Counted from the first letter of the stretch, positions 1 through 13,230 are shown. The stretch is DNA of 64,000 nucleotides from Pseudofabraea citricarpa (GCA_029641185.1 JAPWGK010000002.1:1860001-1924000), one strand, 5' to 3'. Numbers and translations are program-made. The notes: generated from the sequence alone by a model not told the origin.

Positions 1-2
1 AA

Positions 3-3000
3 ATGCGCAATGGAACTAATGCTTTAAACCTATTTTGGGACAAGAGTGCAAATTCTGCATCCGGAGAAGAACGATCTACGTCAGCTGCCCAGACCAAACG
101 CACAAGACCACCCAGAAAGGTTGACGACGGAATGGTCAGCACCGAAACTGCTCACTTCGGTTCCGACGATGACGAATTCCGCTCAAGCAAGAAGCGTAAG
201 CTCGAGAAAGGCAAATCACAACATTTTGGAAGTGGTGGTACTCGTCAAAGCAGCAGAGTGAGTGCACGACAAGGAATAGATGAAGTTGCCAGTTCAGAAT
301 CAGAAGATGAGCCCGTAAGACGTTCGACAAGACAATCATCACGAGCACCTGGAAAATGGCGTCCGACACGCTCTTCTAGTAGGCACCCTGGCCCAATCGA
401 CGACGATGATGAACTAGCTGCCATAGTTCCAGACAGTGATAGCGAAGAAGAAGATGATGATGATGATGAGATCGTTTACGCAAAACCTGGTAGGAAGCGA
501 CCTGCACGAAAAACCCGCCAGAATCAAGCTCCAGCACGGGGTAAGAAAGGCGCAAAGGGCAATCGAGTTTCTTCTCGTCTTGGGGATAAGGATGAAGAAA
601 GCGATGAAAGCTTTTCGGAACAAGAGCCAACCCGCAAGTCAGGACGATCCACCAAGATAAAATACAGCATGCGAGAGCAAGATCTAGATGACGAAATCTA
701 TGCCGACGAAGTTGCTACAAATAACACTCCAAAGGTGATAAGTGTACGCGAGGTCTTCCAAGTACTGCCGGACAAAGACCCTTTCCGAGTCCTTCATAGG
801 AACGTGTGCGATGTATGCAGCGGTCATGGAAGCCACTCCAATAAAGGCACAAGCCCCTTGATTTACTGCCAGGGGTGCTCTACTGCAATCCACAAAGTTT
901 GCCTTGGGTATCGCAGCGGTCGAGAGCACATGGTCACGAAAGTGGGCAAAGATAACTTTGTGATGCAGTGTCGTCGTTGTATTGGTATTGCAAGCAAGAA
1001 AGATTCTTCAGCACCACGATTGGATGTCTGTCAAGGTTGCGATAAATCTGGACCAGCCTGTGCTGCCTTTTCTAAAAAGAAGACATCTAAACAAGAGGAA
1101 AAATTACGAGAAGAGAACGATGGAGAAGACCCTATCACAGAGGTGTCTCCTGATCTTGTCAATAACGCAGACAACGTTTTATTCAGATGCAATTCTTGTC
1201 AGCGAGCTTATCATTTTCATCACCTCCCACCTCGACGCAAGAATTCAAAGAAGCCAAGTGATCAGAATGAACTCCGCGATGCGCGCTACGGAGAATACAC
1301 GCCTGATTACAAGTGTAAAGAGTGTTGCGAGCAGGATGCAAAGGTACATACCCTCGTCGCGTGGAGACCAATAGATCGAGAATCATATGTTGAGGAGGAT
1401 ACTGTTGATATGTTCCGCGAGGATCAGAAAGAGTATTTGGTGAAGTGGGAGGAGAAATCGTACTTCCAATGCTCATGGATGCCTGGCGCCTGGGTCTGGG
1501 GGATTACAGCTGTTACCATGCGAAAAGCGTTCATTCGCCGTGATGAAGGTGCAAATCTTCTTCCTAAATGGACCTTTGAGGAAGCGGTCCCAGAAGAATT
1601 TCTACGAATGGAGATCATCTTTGATGTTCATTACTCAGATGATTTTGAAGCCGAATCAGAGGCTGCCGACAAGGAAAATATTGCTGACGTAGAAGAGGTG
1701 CTTGTCAAATTTCAAGGTCTTGGTTATGAGGAGTCCGTCTGGGAAAGCCCTCCATCTCCCGATGAGACAAGTCTCTGGGCCGCCTTTGTCTCAGCTTACA
1801 ACGAGTACGTTGTAGGAAAATACTTCGAGCAGTCATCTGCGGCAGAAATGAAGAAGAGCATCGACGACTTCCGCGCTTTAGACTTTGAAAATGATATCAT
1901 GGTCCAGAAGCAACCGACTGCTCTAACTGGTGGTGAACTCATGCCGTACCAGAGGAGTGGTCTCAATTGGCTGCTAGAGAACTACCACGGTCAACGCAAC
2001 GTCATCTTGGCCGATGAAATGGGACTGGGGAAAACTATACAGATCATTTCTATGCTTGCTTCACTCGTAAAAGATTCTCCTCAATGCTCGCCATTCCTTG
2101 TGGTTACTCCTAACTCGACATGTCCTAATTGGCGTCGCGAGATGAAGCAATGGGCACCGTCGCTTCGTGTGGTAGCATATTACGGCGGTAAGAAGGCTCG
2201 AGATATGGCCATGAAATATGAGCTTTATCCTGATGGGGCTAAGCACTTGTGTGCTCACGTTGTAATTACTTCTTACGAAGCACCTGGCGATCCAGACAGT
2301 CGGTCGTTCTTCAAGAAAATCAAGTGGGCCGGTATGATTGTGGATGAAGGGCAACGACTAAAGAATGACGCCAATCAGTTGTATTTAGCCTTGAAAGCTA
2401 TGAAGGTGCCGTTCCGAGTGCTCTTGACAGGAACACCATTACAGAACAACACTAGGGAGCTTTTCAACTTAATACAGTTCCTCGACGAGAAGCAAAATGC
2501 TGCTGAACTTGACGAAGAATACACCGTACTCACGAATGAAAATATCAAGAAACTTCAAGCTCATATCGAACCCTTCTTTTTGCGGTAAGGCTGACCATGT
2601 CAAACTCCAGTGATACTATACTAACTAGCCACATAGGAGAACCAAGCAGCAGGTCCTTAAGTTCTTGCCACCCATGGCTCAAGTCATTGTCCCTGTTACA
2701 ATGAGTGTCTTGCAGAAGAAGCTCTACAAGTCAATATTAGCCAAAAATCCAGAGTTGATTAAATCTATTTTCGGTCAATCCAAGACAGCTATGAGACCAC
2801 AGGAGAGAGGAAGTTTGAACAATATCTTGATGCAGCTCCGAAAAGTACTCTGTCATCCTTTCATCTACAGCTCTGCTGTTGAAGAGAAATCAACGTCTGC
2901 AGATACGGACCATCGGAACTTGGTTGATGCTTCATCAAAGTTACAGCTACTAGAGATTATGCTACCAAAGTTGAGAGAACGCGGCCACAGAGTCCTCATA

Positions 3001-5201
3001 TTCAGTCAATTCTTAGAGCAGCTCACAGTTGTAGAAGATTTCCTCGACCATCTTAATCTGCCGTTCAAACGACTAGATGGTAGCATCAGTGCCCTTGAGA
3101 AACAAAAGAGAATCGACGCCTTCAATGCTCCAGACTCCCCTCTCTTTGCATTTCTACTCTCTACTCGTGCTGGTGGAGTTGGAATTAACTTAGCAACTGC
3201 AGATACGGTTATAATCATGGATGCAGATTTCAATCCTCATCAAGATATACAAGCACTGTCTCGTGCCCATCGTATTGGACAAAAAAAGAAGGTTCTGGTC
3301 TTCCAGCTACTGACTAAAGATACTGCTGAGGAGAGAATTGCTCAGATCGGCCGGAAGAAGATGGCTTTGGATCATGCATTAATCGAGACGATGGGAACTG
3401 ACGACGATACTCCACGGGACCTTGAATCTATTTTAAGGCACGGTGCTGAAGCCTTGTTCAATGATGACGATAGCAACGATATTCGTTATGATTCAGCCTC
3501 TATTGACAAGCTGTTAGATCGGACGCAGATTGAAAATACCAGCACCGACGATGATAAAATTGCAGAATCTGCCTTTTTACATGCTCGTGTCTGGTCCAAT
3601 GATAAGCATGGACTTGTTGAAGATTCGGGCGAATCTGAAGCAGCTCTCCCAAATGCATCCGTCTGGGAAAAAATTCTAAAGCAGCGTGAGGCAGATGCAG
3701 CCGCCGAAGCAGCAAAGAATATGGTCAAATTTGGCCGAGGACAAAGAGTTCGACAGGTTTGTTATTCTATTCTTGATTGCCCGTATGTTTGTTAACTGAC
3801 TTCTTAGACCATTGATTATCAGAAGTCCGATATGCAGCTCGATGATGCTATCGATTCTTCACCTGCAAAGGGCAGGAAGCGAGATTCTGAAAGCGATGTT
3901 GAATTTGCGGCAGGTGCAGAATCGGATGATGATGACTTCGATGCTCCTCGGCCAGGTGATGTTGATGTGAATGAGCTAAGCACTGGACGTGCTCGCCGAA
4001 CTTCTGGTTCGCCTTTAAATAAGCAAGGTACGAAACTAAAGAAGCCTCCTACCACTCCCACGAAAAAGGCTCCAGCCAAGTCAGCTGTGGCCCCTGCTCG
4101 GCCTACAAGACCTGCTCCAAAGGCTACAAACTCTGCTTCAAGAAATGGAGGTTCAAAGACAAAGGCCTCCAATTCTAAGGCGAACCCACAGCCTAAGAAG
4201 TCCGCAGGTGCAGCAGGCATTAAGCCAAAAACTACTATTTCGAATGCAAAGGCGTTTGGCCCGATCCCAAGCACTCCAAAGCAGAAAGTCCCTGCGACGA
4301 ACGCAAAAACTCCGAGTAGTTCCACGAAGCAGAGACAAAATAAAACTCAGACGAGGCCGGTAGTTCCCAAAAAGCCGTCAGTAAAAGTTGAAGCGTCTGG
4401 TTCTGTCAACAAGCCGAGCTCATCAAATTCTCTTAATATTCCAGCAAAACGCCCCCTTACTTCTACAGAAAGCTCTGTTCAAGATCAAGACAGCCCTATT
4501 AAAAAGCAGAAAACCGCAGCTAACACGTCTCCATCGCAGCAACCAACGAAACCAGACATACAAACCACGGGCATCCCACCCCAGTTGCCGTCCCCATCAA
4601 CTTCCCTGCACCTTCCAGCATCGCAGGAAAACGAAATGACAGAGGAGCCAGTCGAGGAAGAGGTATTGGCAGAGGAAACCCAGCCCAATCATATTCAGGA
4701 GAAATTGTTCCCAGAATCCAAGGTCACCCCGGAAATGAAAGAAGGCCCAGCTATGCAACCAACCCCACAGATCCGAACCTCAGTCAGCCACATTACACAG
4801 GAAACGGAGGGCAAGCATACCGTTGGACTTCAAACGCAGTCCCAGTAGCGCCACAAGCAAGGCAAACACCAAACCAGAGTAAATCAGCGTGGTGTGAGAT
4901 TTGCCAATCCTCGCATGTCAAAGGGCAATGTGATGTTAGGGTACGAGGGGTTGAGCACTGCGGTTTGTGCAACATTGCACACTTTGGCATATCAAATACC
5001 TGCCCACACATCTCGTCAGATATTCATATTCGGCTCATGCTTGATGCTCTGAAAAGTAGCCCAGAGCCTTCGAGCCAGGTTGAAGCAGCTCGTAATTATC
5101 TGCTTGGCATTCTTTCTGATCGAGCCAAACGACGTTCTCGACCAAATGTAGATATTCCTGTTAAGAAGCCACGTCCCTCACATGGTTCTCAACACAGCTA
5201 G
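3..5201 (+). CDS. mit1: CHD/Mi-2-like chromatin remodelling ATPase, Mit1 type
   Basis: SNF2-family nucleosome remodeller resembling fission yeast Mit1, the ATPase of the SHREC silencing complex (family knowledge). Exons: 3-2584, 2637-3756 and 3808 onward; the first two introns join in frame. Seen in order: acidic/basic N-terminus; two Cys/His PHD-like blocks at about residues 268-330 and 342-442; two chromodomain-like stretches near 478-500 and 566-582; the ATPase core with DEMGLGKT near 670, DEGQRLKN near 780 and LLTGTPLQNN near 806; a helicase C half with HRIGQ near 1070; then a long Lys/Ser/Pro tail. The tail runs in one frame to a stop at 4848. A CxxC...H...C zinc-binding end follows in another frame (about 4788-5201), so an intron is likely; 4663-4787 fits the phase. 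The first ATG is at 3, but the gene may begin upstream of the window. DEGQ in place of DEGH is typical of this subgroup as I recall it. Confidence 0.85.
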
Positions 5202-5644
5202 ATTGCTACCTAGCTGCTTTTCTTTCGTCATGATGGTGGTTGCATTTTCATAGCGGCGTCTATAGGCAACAATGCGTATGAAGCATAGAGAATATTGGAC
5301 GGAGCGGCTCAGTTTCCATAGAATAGTGGCTCTTAGAAATAAAATTCTCATGATGTTACGCATAATAATATGGGCCTTTGGATTGGACAAGGCGAAGTTG
5401 GGATGTAAGCATGCGACAGCTCGCCAAAATCGCCACAGCTCGCCCCGCAATACGCCAGTCCCCTTTGAGACTTAGCGTGCCTTTTTCCTTTCTGACCTCT
5501 TCATCGACCGATGATGAGCGTTGCCAGTGTCACACCACCCACGCTACTGTACTGTACATAGCTATCTCTCCAGATCCCCTCACTCTGCAAACTCCCAAAA
5601 CAAATGCATCTCTAGCCCAATCTCACGCACGCACTTACGCAACC
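5202..5644. other. Intergenic, remodeller 3' end to Ups1-like 5' leader
   Basis: No gene seen. The frame of the following gene stays open upstream to 5378, but that stretch is low-complexity leader sequence. The first ATG in a strong context is at 5645. Confidence 0.6.
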
Positions 5645-6370
5645 ATGGTCAAGTTCTACGAATCGTCCTACTCATACTCCTACTCCTTCCCAGCCGTCAC
5701 GCTTGCCTATTTCCTGCGTTATCCCAATCCATACTCGACCCATGTCCTCTCGACCGACACCATCTCGCGCACCATTGATCCAGAGACGGGTCGACTGACA
5801 ACTACGCGGATCCATCAGAAACGCACGCGGCTCCCGTCGGCCGTCCTGAAGCTGCTGCCCAAGAGCGTGCTGGGCAATGTGAGCGGCGGCCGCAGCGAGA
5901 GCTACATCCTCGAGACGAGCGAGGTCGATGTGAAGGAAGGATGGATGCGGACCGAGAGCCGCAACCTCGACTGGACGGGGATCCTGAGCGTGGTGGAGAA
6001 GCAAGAGTACCGCACTCAGGGCCAGAAGGGCAAGGTGGCCGCAGAAGACGACAACACGGATGTCACGACGACGGTCATCTTCCGCAGCCGACTCGGTGAG
6101 CGGCTGCGTGCGCGCGCCGCGACGATGAAGGGCGACGTGGTCAAAGAGGAGCCGCAGCACGAGAAGGTCGGCTTCTTTGCTAGTCTCGGGACCAGCGGGA
6201 TCCAGCGCTCCATTGAAGCTATCGCTTCGAGGAAGACGGAGAACCAGCTCGGGAAGAGCAAGGAGGGTATGATGGTCGTTCTGGAACGACTACGCCGTGG
6301 CGGCTTAGGTGGCGTCCTGGACGGCATGAGAAAAGATCGGGAATTGGCATTCGCCGCCATGGATAAATGA
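5645..6370 (+). CDS. UPS1: PRELI/MSF1-family phosphatidic acid transfer protein (Ups1-like)
   Basis: Ups1 with its partner Mdm35 carries phosphatidic acid across the mitochondrial intermembrane space for cardiolipin synthesis (yeast knowledge). The 241-residue intronless product begins MVKFYESSYSYSYSF. It carries the Ups1-specific stretches RYPNPYSTHVLSTDTISR near residue 22 and SRNLDWTGI near residue 100, which favour Ups1 over Ups2/Ups3. I chose the ATG at 5645 because it sits in the context aaccATGG and the PRELI domain begins at once; the upstream open frame has no domain. It is about 65 residues longer than yeast Ups1 because of a basic/acidic C-terminal extension. It runs convergently with the carboxypeptidase downstream. 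Confidence 0.9.
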   Translation: MVKFYESSYSYSYSFPAVTLAYFLRYPNPYSTHVLSTDTISRTIDPETGRLTTTRIHQKRTRLPSAVLKLLPKSVLGNVSGGRSESYILETSEVDVKEGWMRTESRNLDWTGILSVVEKQEYRTQGQKGKVAAEDDNTDVTTTVIFRSRLGERLRARAATMKGDVVKEEPQHEKVGFFASLGTSGIQRSIEAIASRKTENQLGKSKEGMMVVLERLRRGGLGGVLDGMRKDRELAFAAMDK

Positions 6371-7173
6371 AAGGGTTATGGATCGATGGATCTATGGCAT
6401 TGTTGTTCGAATAAGGGAAGGAGGGCAAGCTCGAGCATCAAGCTTAGAGCTGTGTTGTATGATACAAACAAAAAAAAGGGCATACGAGAAAACACCACCC
6501 CCTTGGTTGTTAACTTGGCTTGTTGGATTTGGGAGCGAGGTGTTTCGGGATTTGAAAGTTGCTTACGACTGGCGAGCTTGAGGGCTGCTCTTCTGATCAT
6601 GGGGACGGGATGGTCTGTGATTGGGATTTGGGATTGGAATTGGAATTGGGCGTTCTCGATGTGTCCTTATCTTTTTTTGTACAATATACACACTCACTCT
6701 CCAATATATTTATGAAAAATACTAAAACTCGCATAAGAGGATTTAGGAACTGAAAACTGCCCGTCTTTCTTTGTGAGGCTCGGCGAGTGAAAGTGGTCTG
6801 GATTCTAACTGAGGAGTTTTGGTTCCTTGAGCCACGCAGCGGTTCGACTTCACTTCTCTCTCAAATTGCGTCTCTTTTGCTTCGCTTTATTCATTTCCCA
6901 TTCTTCATCTGACGAGGACGATCCGCACCAAAGAATGATACAGAGATTATGATTCACGCAAGAAAGAACAGAAGAGAAAAAGAGCAAAGAAAGGCGAGGC
7001 GAGGCGAAGTGATATCATAACCACACATCTTGACCTTTTAGATTAAATTACATTTAAATCTCTTTTAGTACATTGTATATCTGCCTTCCTCCTTTCTTAC
7101 ATGGCCGAGGCGTTTTTCCCTTTTTCATTTTCAAGGATCCTCCCATCGTCGCTTCCCTTCCTTACTGACCTGC
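6371..7173. other. Convergent intergenic region
   Basis: Lies between the 3' ends of the Ups1-like and carboxypeptidase genes. It holds short simple stretches (a GGAATT-type run near 6630-6650 and a GGCGA run near 6993-7008) and AT-rich likely 3' UTR sequence near 7040-7080. No gene seen. Confidence 0.6.
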
Positions 7174-9347
7174 TTATTCCCACAAGAGCCCCGGGCTTCG
7201 CCTCCGCTCTCTATAAGCCGGCGCCGTACCGTTACCCAGCGTCACGTTAGGCTGCGGGTAGGCATCCGTGGTGAACGGGACGGTGCTGGACAGGGAATCG
7301 ATTCTGCCGAGGAGGAATTCAAGATGCCTGTATGCGGCAGACGGGGCATATTGCGGGATCACTGTTCGAGAATCAGCTCTTTGCCCAAACCAAAAGGAAG
7401 GCCGGAAAAGAAGAGAGCAGGGGAACTTACTGTGACCAGCAAGGTCGATGCCGACCCACGTAAGACCTCGCTCGGTGTGCGTGGTGCCGAATACGCCAGA
7501 TCCCGCGAGCGTGCTGTCGGAGATGTAGTCGTGATATGGCACGTAGAAGGGATCAGAGGGCTTCTTGCTGAATCCCAACTCACCACCCCAAGTCATGTTC
7601 TGGATCCCTATGAGGGTTCCGTTGGCGAGGAGGATCATATCGAGAGCCTTTTTTACAAAACCAAGTCAGTTTATGCTTCTGATGTGAAAAGAGAGCAGGG
7701 AAAAATCGAGGACAAATGACTTACACCATGACCAATTACAGTCCGTTTACTTCTCTCAATCACTCCGGGCATGACGGTTGTGAATGAAGGCGCACTGTTG
7801 TCGGTATTATCGACAAAGACGTCGACCTGGCTGGTACATTCCTCCCAGAGCCCCACGGGTGCATTAATGGCCTTCTGCACATCAGTGCGGTTAAAGAAGA
7901 TGTCAGTCCCTTCAGGGAGATACTCGAAGCTTCCCGGGAAGCCCAGCACATCCCAGAGAACCGGGCAGGTGGTAGCGACCTGGTAGACGTCGAAGCACGG
8001 GTTGATGACTGAGATCTCGTTGAAGACCGAGTCCCAGATATCACAGTCGTCGGAGGTGTAGCCCTCCTCGCCTATGCCTGGAAGTTGCTCGGGTACTGGT
8101 TGGATCCCACTGGGTGGGAATACGAGGTACTCGTTCACGTAGTCCGTGTACCCGCAGCTCGAGGACATGTTGGTGATGTGCTCGCGGTAGGTGTCGTTGA
8201 ATGGGAAGAGGCCGCCCCAGTAGTTTACGAAATCAAGCGTGACGGCTTGTTCGGCGATGGCATCGTAAGTTGTTGAAGGGTCGTATATCATGGTCGCTTC
8301 GAGGTTATAGTACTTTGAGGAGATTTAGCTTCATGTATCATCAAATCTTACTTTTCGTCAGTAATTACTCACCTCAGTATTGTTCGTGTTAAGCATGGCA
8401 TCTGCGATATACGGAACGTAATACCCGGCATATGACTCTCCACTGATGAAGACCTTACGACCGTGCAACTCGAAAGTATCAACGAAGTTTTCCCACCATC
8501 CTAAAAATTGTGCTGCGACGTCTGTCTCGCTCGTGGCTGTTGGTGTACCTCGAGTAAACCCGGTTCCAATTGGTTGCTCGACCCAGACAACATTGGTGAG
8601 ATTTACCCATGTCCATGGGTTTTGAACTGGCTTGTAGGTGCCGTATTGCCAGAGAAATGGCCCGTTTTCTTGCAAGAGACCTTCGAGCGATGAGCAACCA
8701 GGCTAAATAAAGTCAGCATATTGTCCGGCTTTAGACTTATAAAACTAGAAGAGCTATAGTTGCAACCGAGCAGCCACTAGCAACTGCAGTGAGGAAGTTT
8801 TCTTCTATCAAAATTGATAGCTAGATATCCAAAACCTTTCATGCAAGTGCTTCAGGCTATGTTTCTCCCGGTGCCTTATTTCTTGTAAATTTAAAAATTC
8901 ACTTACTCCTCCGTTCAGCCAAATCAAAATCTCGTCATCGGCTGAAGGATTCTCAGATGGGAAGAACCAGAAGTAAAACTCGTTGGTCTCATTCAATTGC
9001 TTGGTGATGGGCATAAGACCAGCATACGACTCGCCGATATCGAAGTCAACGTCAGGGATTGCGGTACCATTCACGGCATACTCTATCAAGAACAATCAGC
9101 CATAGGTCTAATTTGGAATGATGCCAACAATAGGCATCAAGAGCAAAAAAGACGTACTCTCCGAGGCATTGGTGAGATATCTCGGCTCCAGAACAGCTCT
9201 CTTGTCATTCTGAGCATGGATTGCCCGCTGCTCGAGTTTCTTCGCATTCTGCTTTGGAGATTTCTTGCCCACGTGCTGGAAACTCCTCGTCGCGGAGACG
9301 ATTTCGGCGGCAGCGAACAAGGCCGAGACACAGGTCGAGAAGCGCAT
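7174..9347 (-). CDS. Secreted serine carboxypeptidase, peptidase family S10
   Basis: Removes C-terminal residues from peptides, outside the cell or in the vacuole (family knowledge). Six exons join in frame: complement of 7174-7361, 7431-7647, 7725-8312, 8373-8702, 8907-9082 and 9158-9347, giving 562 residues. Every intron has GT-AG ends. A hydrophobic signal peptide ([19 protein letters not shown]) starts the protein. The family motif [16 protein letters not shown] follows. The triad is complete: Ser212 in GESYAGYY, Asp431 in GHGALDMIL and His500 in LAGHMIPQYAP. The substrate-side WLNGGPGCSS motif is rebuilt exactly across intron 2. Its exact fungal subfamily is not resolved. It is the first of three minus-strand secretory genes. 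Confidence 0.93.
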
Positions 9348-11523
9348 CTTGAAGAGTGTTGCGAGAGAAAAGACAACAAAACAAGACGATACGATGCGAT
9401 AGCAAGAAGCAAGAAATCGCTCGCGGGAGTTCCTGCACCTTTAAGAGGCTCACTCATACCCATACCCATACCCATACCCATAACCCCACAGGCCGGCCAT
9501 AGCTTGCTTGCTTGCGCAGGCACCCAGGGAAATTTGAATAATACAAGACGGCTGTTATGACATGACGGAAGACGACCAAGGGGACCGATAGCGTGCAGCA
9601 GGGGAGAAGATTGTAGATCAACCAATGCTTCGGGCTGGCCGCCGGTGGGGAAGTGCTGCTTGGGCTCTTGGACATGAGATGGCGGCCGTTCGTTCGTTCA
9701 CCGGTCTTGCGTACGGTGGGTGCGGCAACAGTTGCGAGTCGTCGAGTCTCCAATCCATCGTACAAGTAAGGACCTGCCATGATGTCCTAGCTGCATGAGG
9801 GCTGGCTGCCGAGCGAGGTATCATGACATCTTCCTTTGCTTGGATGCAAATGCTTGATTTGCGTACGGATACCGTATCGCTTGGCTCCCCGCCATAGCGA
9901 ACAAGGAAGCTCAAGGCCAAGACCAAGTCCAATTGCTCGCCTCGAATTAGAGAGCTTCTCGTAACGGTGATAGTGGTGGTGGTGGATCAGAGCACCAGCA
10001 GCTATCAGGATTCAATGATGATGGTGTACTGGAAGCGTAGGCTTACTGATGCTCTGAAGCCATGGCTCGAATGGGCAGGTCGGCACTCGAGGGATTCAAG
10101 CAATTACAAGATTTGCGGGGCATTGCTTCTTTCCATCCCCTTGCCACTCTCAAGTGCGGACAAGCTTGTTCGCCGTTCGGGTCATCCAGGGGTTGCTTCT
10201 ACCGCGAGACTCCCAAGGATTAAGCATTACATTATCGACCGACCGGCTCGCGATAAGAAAGGAAGAGAGGCCCAATTGATGGATACCAGGTACGGCGGTA
10301 TGGGGTGACATGAGATGATGCGAGGCGGTGGTGTTGGTGTTCATTCGATCCAGCCTCCAAGTGCAACGCGGCACCGAGAAAGCTAGAATTCGACCTGCCT
10401 GTTTGGCTCATCTTCGCCGCGGGATCTTCGCAGCCTTCGTAGGTACCAGGTACATACTACCAGGTTAACCATTCCAAGTTGTCGAACCACTCACTCACTA
10501 CTCGACTCGTATAACTACTTTGTTCCTTTGCTCCTTGCATCGCCATTGTAGTCGACCAAGTATTTATTTATAATGAGAAACAACAATGACATGGACGGAT
10601 GGATGTTGGATAGACGTTGCTTCGGGCTGTCCCTAGCGCAAGCCACTCTCAACCACCAAGCCAACTGAAGCTTTGTCGAATCGGAACCTTATCTCGACCT
10701 GGATCGATCTTGGTTTCCAAAATAGCCTGATCGTGTTGGATGAGATGAGACAACGCCATTGTCGTGATGTTATATGAACACTAACTGGCTTATTGGTCAC
10801 CAGGTAGTGGTGGTCGCGCAAGATTTGCGCAGGGCCAAAGGATGACCGGTAGTAGATCTCATTTCACGAGCAGCCAGTGAGAAAGAAGACAAAGGTGTAG
10901 GAGAGAAAAGAGGCTCAAGAGGTTTGATTTGATCAAAATGGACCCCCGAGCGGTTATCGTGGCTATTACACTAGTAGGAGTCAATCAAATAATAGCTAGA
11001 ACACAACTACAAATACCTCCTCCTCAATTGAGAAAATCTCGGAAAGTATCAAATTCTTCCTACTATACCATCTCTCACAGCATAAAAGTAACCCCACAAA
11101 ACAAACGTCAGACATGTATATTCATTACTTTAAACCCCTAAACAGTACGATAGGTAAGTGACGGTGCGCGTGCATCTCCCTACTATCTACCTTATCCACC
11201 GACCTATCACATCCATCTGTAACGAACAGACAAAGGCACGGTCGGGGCAGAATTTCCTACTCGTCTCTCTCCATCTCCATTTCCATTTACCCTGCCATCC
11301 CAATCCTCATCCCCAACCCGGAACTCCTGTAGCTAAAGCAAAAAATTGACAAATACGAGCAAGCAAACGCTCGTATGAAAAGGACCAGCTCGAAAAATTA
11401 ACGTTGCCGGACATTGTGTGAAGAGAATCGAAAGACTTCCCTTCGAGGAAGAAAAAGAAAAAAAAAGAACTCCTCCGTATCCTGTTCGCAGAAGAAAACC
11501 ATATCAAGACCTCCGCCATTAGA
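9348..11523. other. Intergenic/promoter region of the carboxypeptidase
   Basis: About 2.2 kb upstream of the carboxypeptidase and downstream of the GH76 gene. It contains an ATACCC tandem repeat at 9452-9482, within the presumed 5' leader. Open frames on both strands have no recognisable protein content. Confidence 0.6.
9452..9482. repeat. ATACCC microsatellite
   Basis: Four to five tandem copies of the hexamer (cccatac phase), about 105 bp upstream of the carboxypeptidase start codon. Confidence 0.85.
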
Positions 11524-13230
11524 TTAAACACTCATCCATCCGAACATGCCAGTAGCACCTAGGAGTACAATTGTCGTCAGGATTCCGGCGCCAGCTCTAT
11601 CAGCACTTGTCGCTGGTTTGGCCAATTCGGGATCCTCAATACTCCCAGCGCCTGCGTTATTATTACCAACACTGGTTCCTCCAGTCGTGTTCGTGACTGG
11701 CAAGCCAATATCCCCATCGAGAGCCAGGAGATTGGTGAAGATGACTGACATGGCAGCCATTTGTTGACCAACACCTGAAGTTCCATCCCATTGACCACTC
11801 GACCAACTGAGTCCACACATACGTCCGTTGCTGCCACCGGTACACTGTGCTGCTGCAGCTCTGGCAGATGTTGAAAGACGTAACATGATTGCGTCGTATG
11901 TATAAGGTGCCATTTTCGTGGTGGCAGCGAGCCAGCGGGATAGATACGCTTTGAAGCTGAACATATCAACTGTACAGCTCAGCTTCATTTCACACGAGAT
12001 CTCGTAAGCGATATTATCCGGGAAGAAAGTGGTGAAGGTAGAGTTCAGTAGGGCATCAACTCGGGCTTTCCAGATTTCACTTCCACCAGTCTAATGTATG
12101 ATTAGCGAAGGCATCACCAACGCGGAGAATATTGCTTACGTGGTTATACATGGTTGCAGCGCCAAGCAACCAGACTCCCATGTTGTAGGAGAATTGGATT
12201 TTGTTGATGTCTGTGCAGTTACTTTCGATATGGGCGCCATCGTAGATGTTGTAATTTGCATCGATCAGACCAACACTCGTAGTCCAATCCCAGATTTTCT
12301 CGGCGTGCTGAGCATATGTCTCATTATCAGTATATCTAGCGAGGCGAGCTCCAAGGTTGAAGAAGCATCCATTGGCGATGGAGTTCTTGTAGTTGTAGCC
12401 GGTAAGATATGGGTATACTTGCCACCGGAGCCTGTCTTCGAGTTAGATTCAAGTCAAGATATTCAACTTTAATTACTTACCCTCCGCCGCAAAAACTGTC
12501 TGGACGTCTGGCCTTATCAACAACGTCAGTATAAATGTAGTAGATCCAAAGTACTGAGACATACCTGCGTGTTGAAAACTGCCTGTGCAAGAGCAAGCCA
12601 ACCTGGCTGGCCAGCAGGAGGGTTTGGGAAGTTAGTTTCTGCAGCAGTCATTGCAGTCATTCCCCAGAATCCTGTACCAGATCAGTTACTCTCATCTCAC
12701 CCATTTGGAAAGAAGACTTCGTCGTGATGTACCTTGATCATCATTGCCCATGGATTGCGACCAGTTGGCCGGCATCATATCATTATTCTCCCCTGTCTGC
12801 CATTGAATACCAACAGACGCCTCACTATTATATGTACTGTCGTTCGTATAGTACCAATAATCGATCAGACTGCCCCACATTGCTCCGGCCTCCCACCAGT
12901 AGTCTACCTCTCGTAAGTACTTATCGTCATCAACATCCTCGATTCTCAACACTTACATCCTTCCGGTGGGTCTGGTGGAGGACCAGGTAGCACACCCGGT
13001 ATACCGCCAGAAAGATTTCCCTTGTAGTAAGTCATCATGTCGAAAGCGATGGTAGATGCGGCATTCTTGATGGAAGCTGTGGAAACCTCGGATCAGCATT
13101 TGTACATGGCCACACGAGAACGGCCCAAGTACACACCCTCTGAAGTCAAATCCAATTCAATACCCGCGACCAATCTACTTCCCAAGAGCAGTCCCGTCGC
13201 CAGACGCGAAACGAATGTCGTGCCGAGCAT
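11524..13230 (-). CDS. GH76 mannan endo-1,6-alpha-mannosidase, Dfg5/Dcw1-like, GPI-anchored
   Basis: Dfg5/Dcw1 proteins act at the plasma membrane and are thought to transfer GPI mannoproteins onto wall glucan (family knowledge). Seven exons join in frame: complement of 11524-12090, 12140-12431, 12481-12512, 12565-12671, 12733-12903, 12957-13076 and 13137-13230, giving 460 residues. The start [17 protein letters not shown] is a signal peptide. Next come the family stretches [25 protein letters not shown] and WWEAGAMWG. The catalytic Asp pair is 126/127, in NDDQGFWG. The C-terminus is Ser/Thr/Asn-rich and ends in a hydrophobic segment, as expected for GPI attachment. Exon 5 is only 32 nt but is needed to keep the frame and the CGGGLRWQ motif. 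Confidence 0.93.

Noticed and set aside
5378..5644. N-terminal extension of the Ups1-like protein in the same frame
   Set aside because: No PRELI sequence there, leader-like composition, and the strong-context ATG at 5645 matches the family start.
9137..9625. 162-codon minus-strand frame with Met-Gly repeats
   Set aside because: Shadow of carboxypeptidase exon 1 plus the ATACCC microsatellite.
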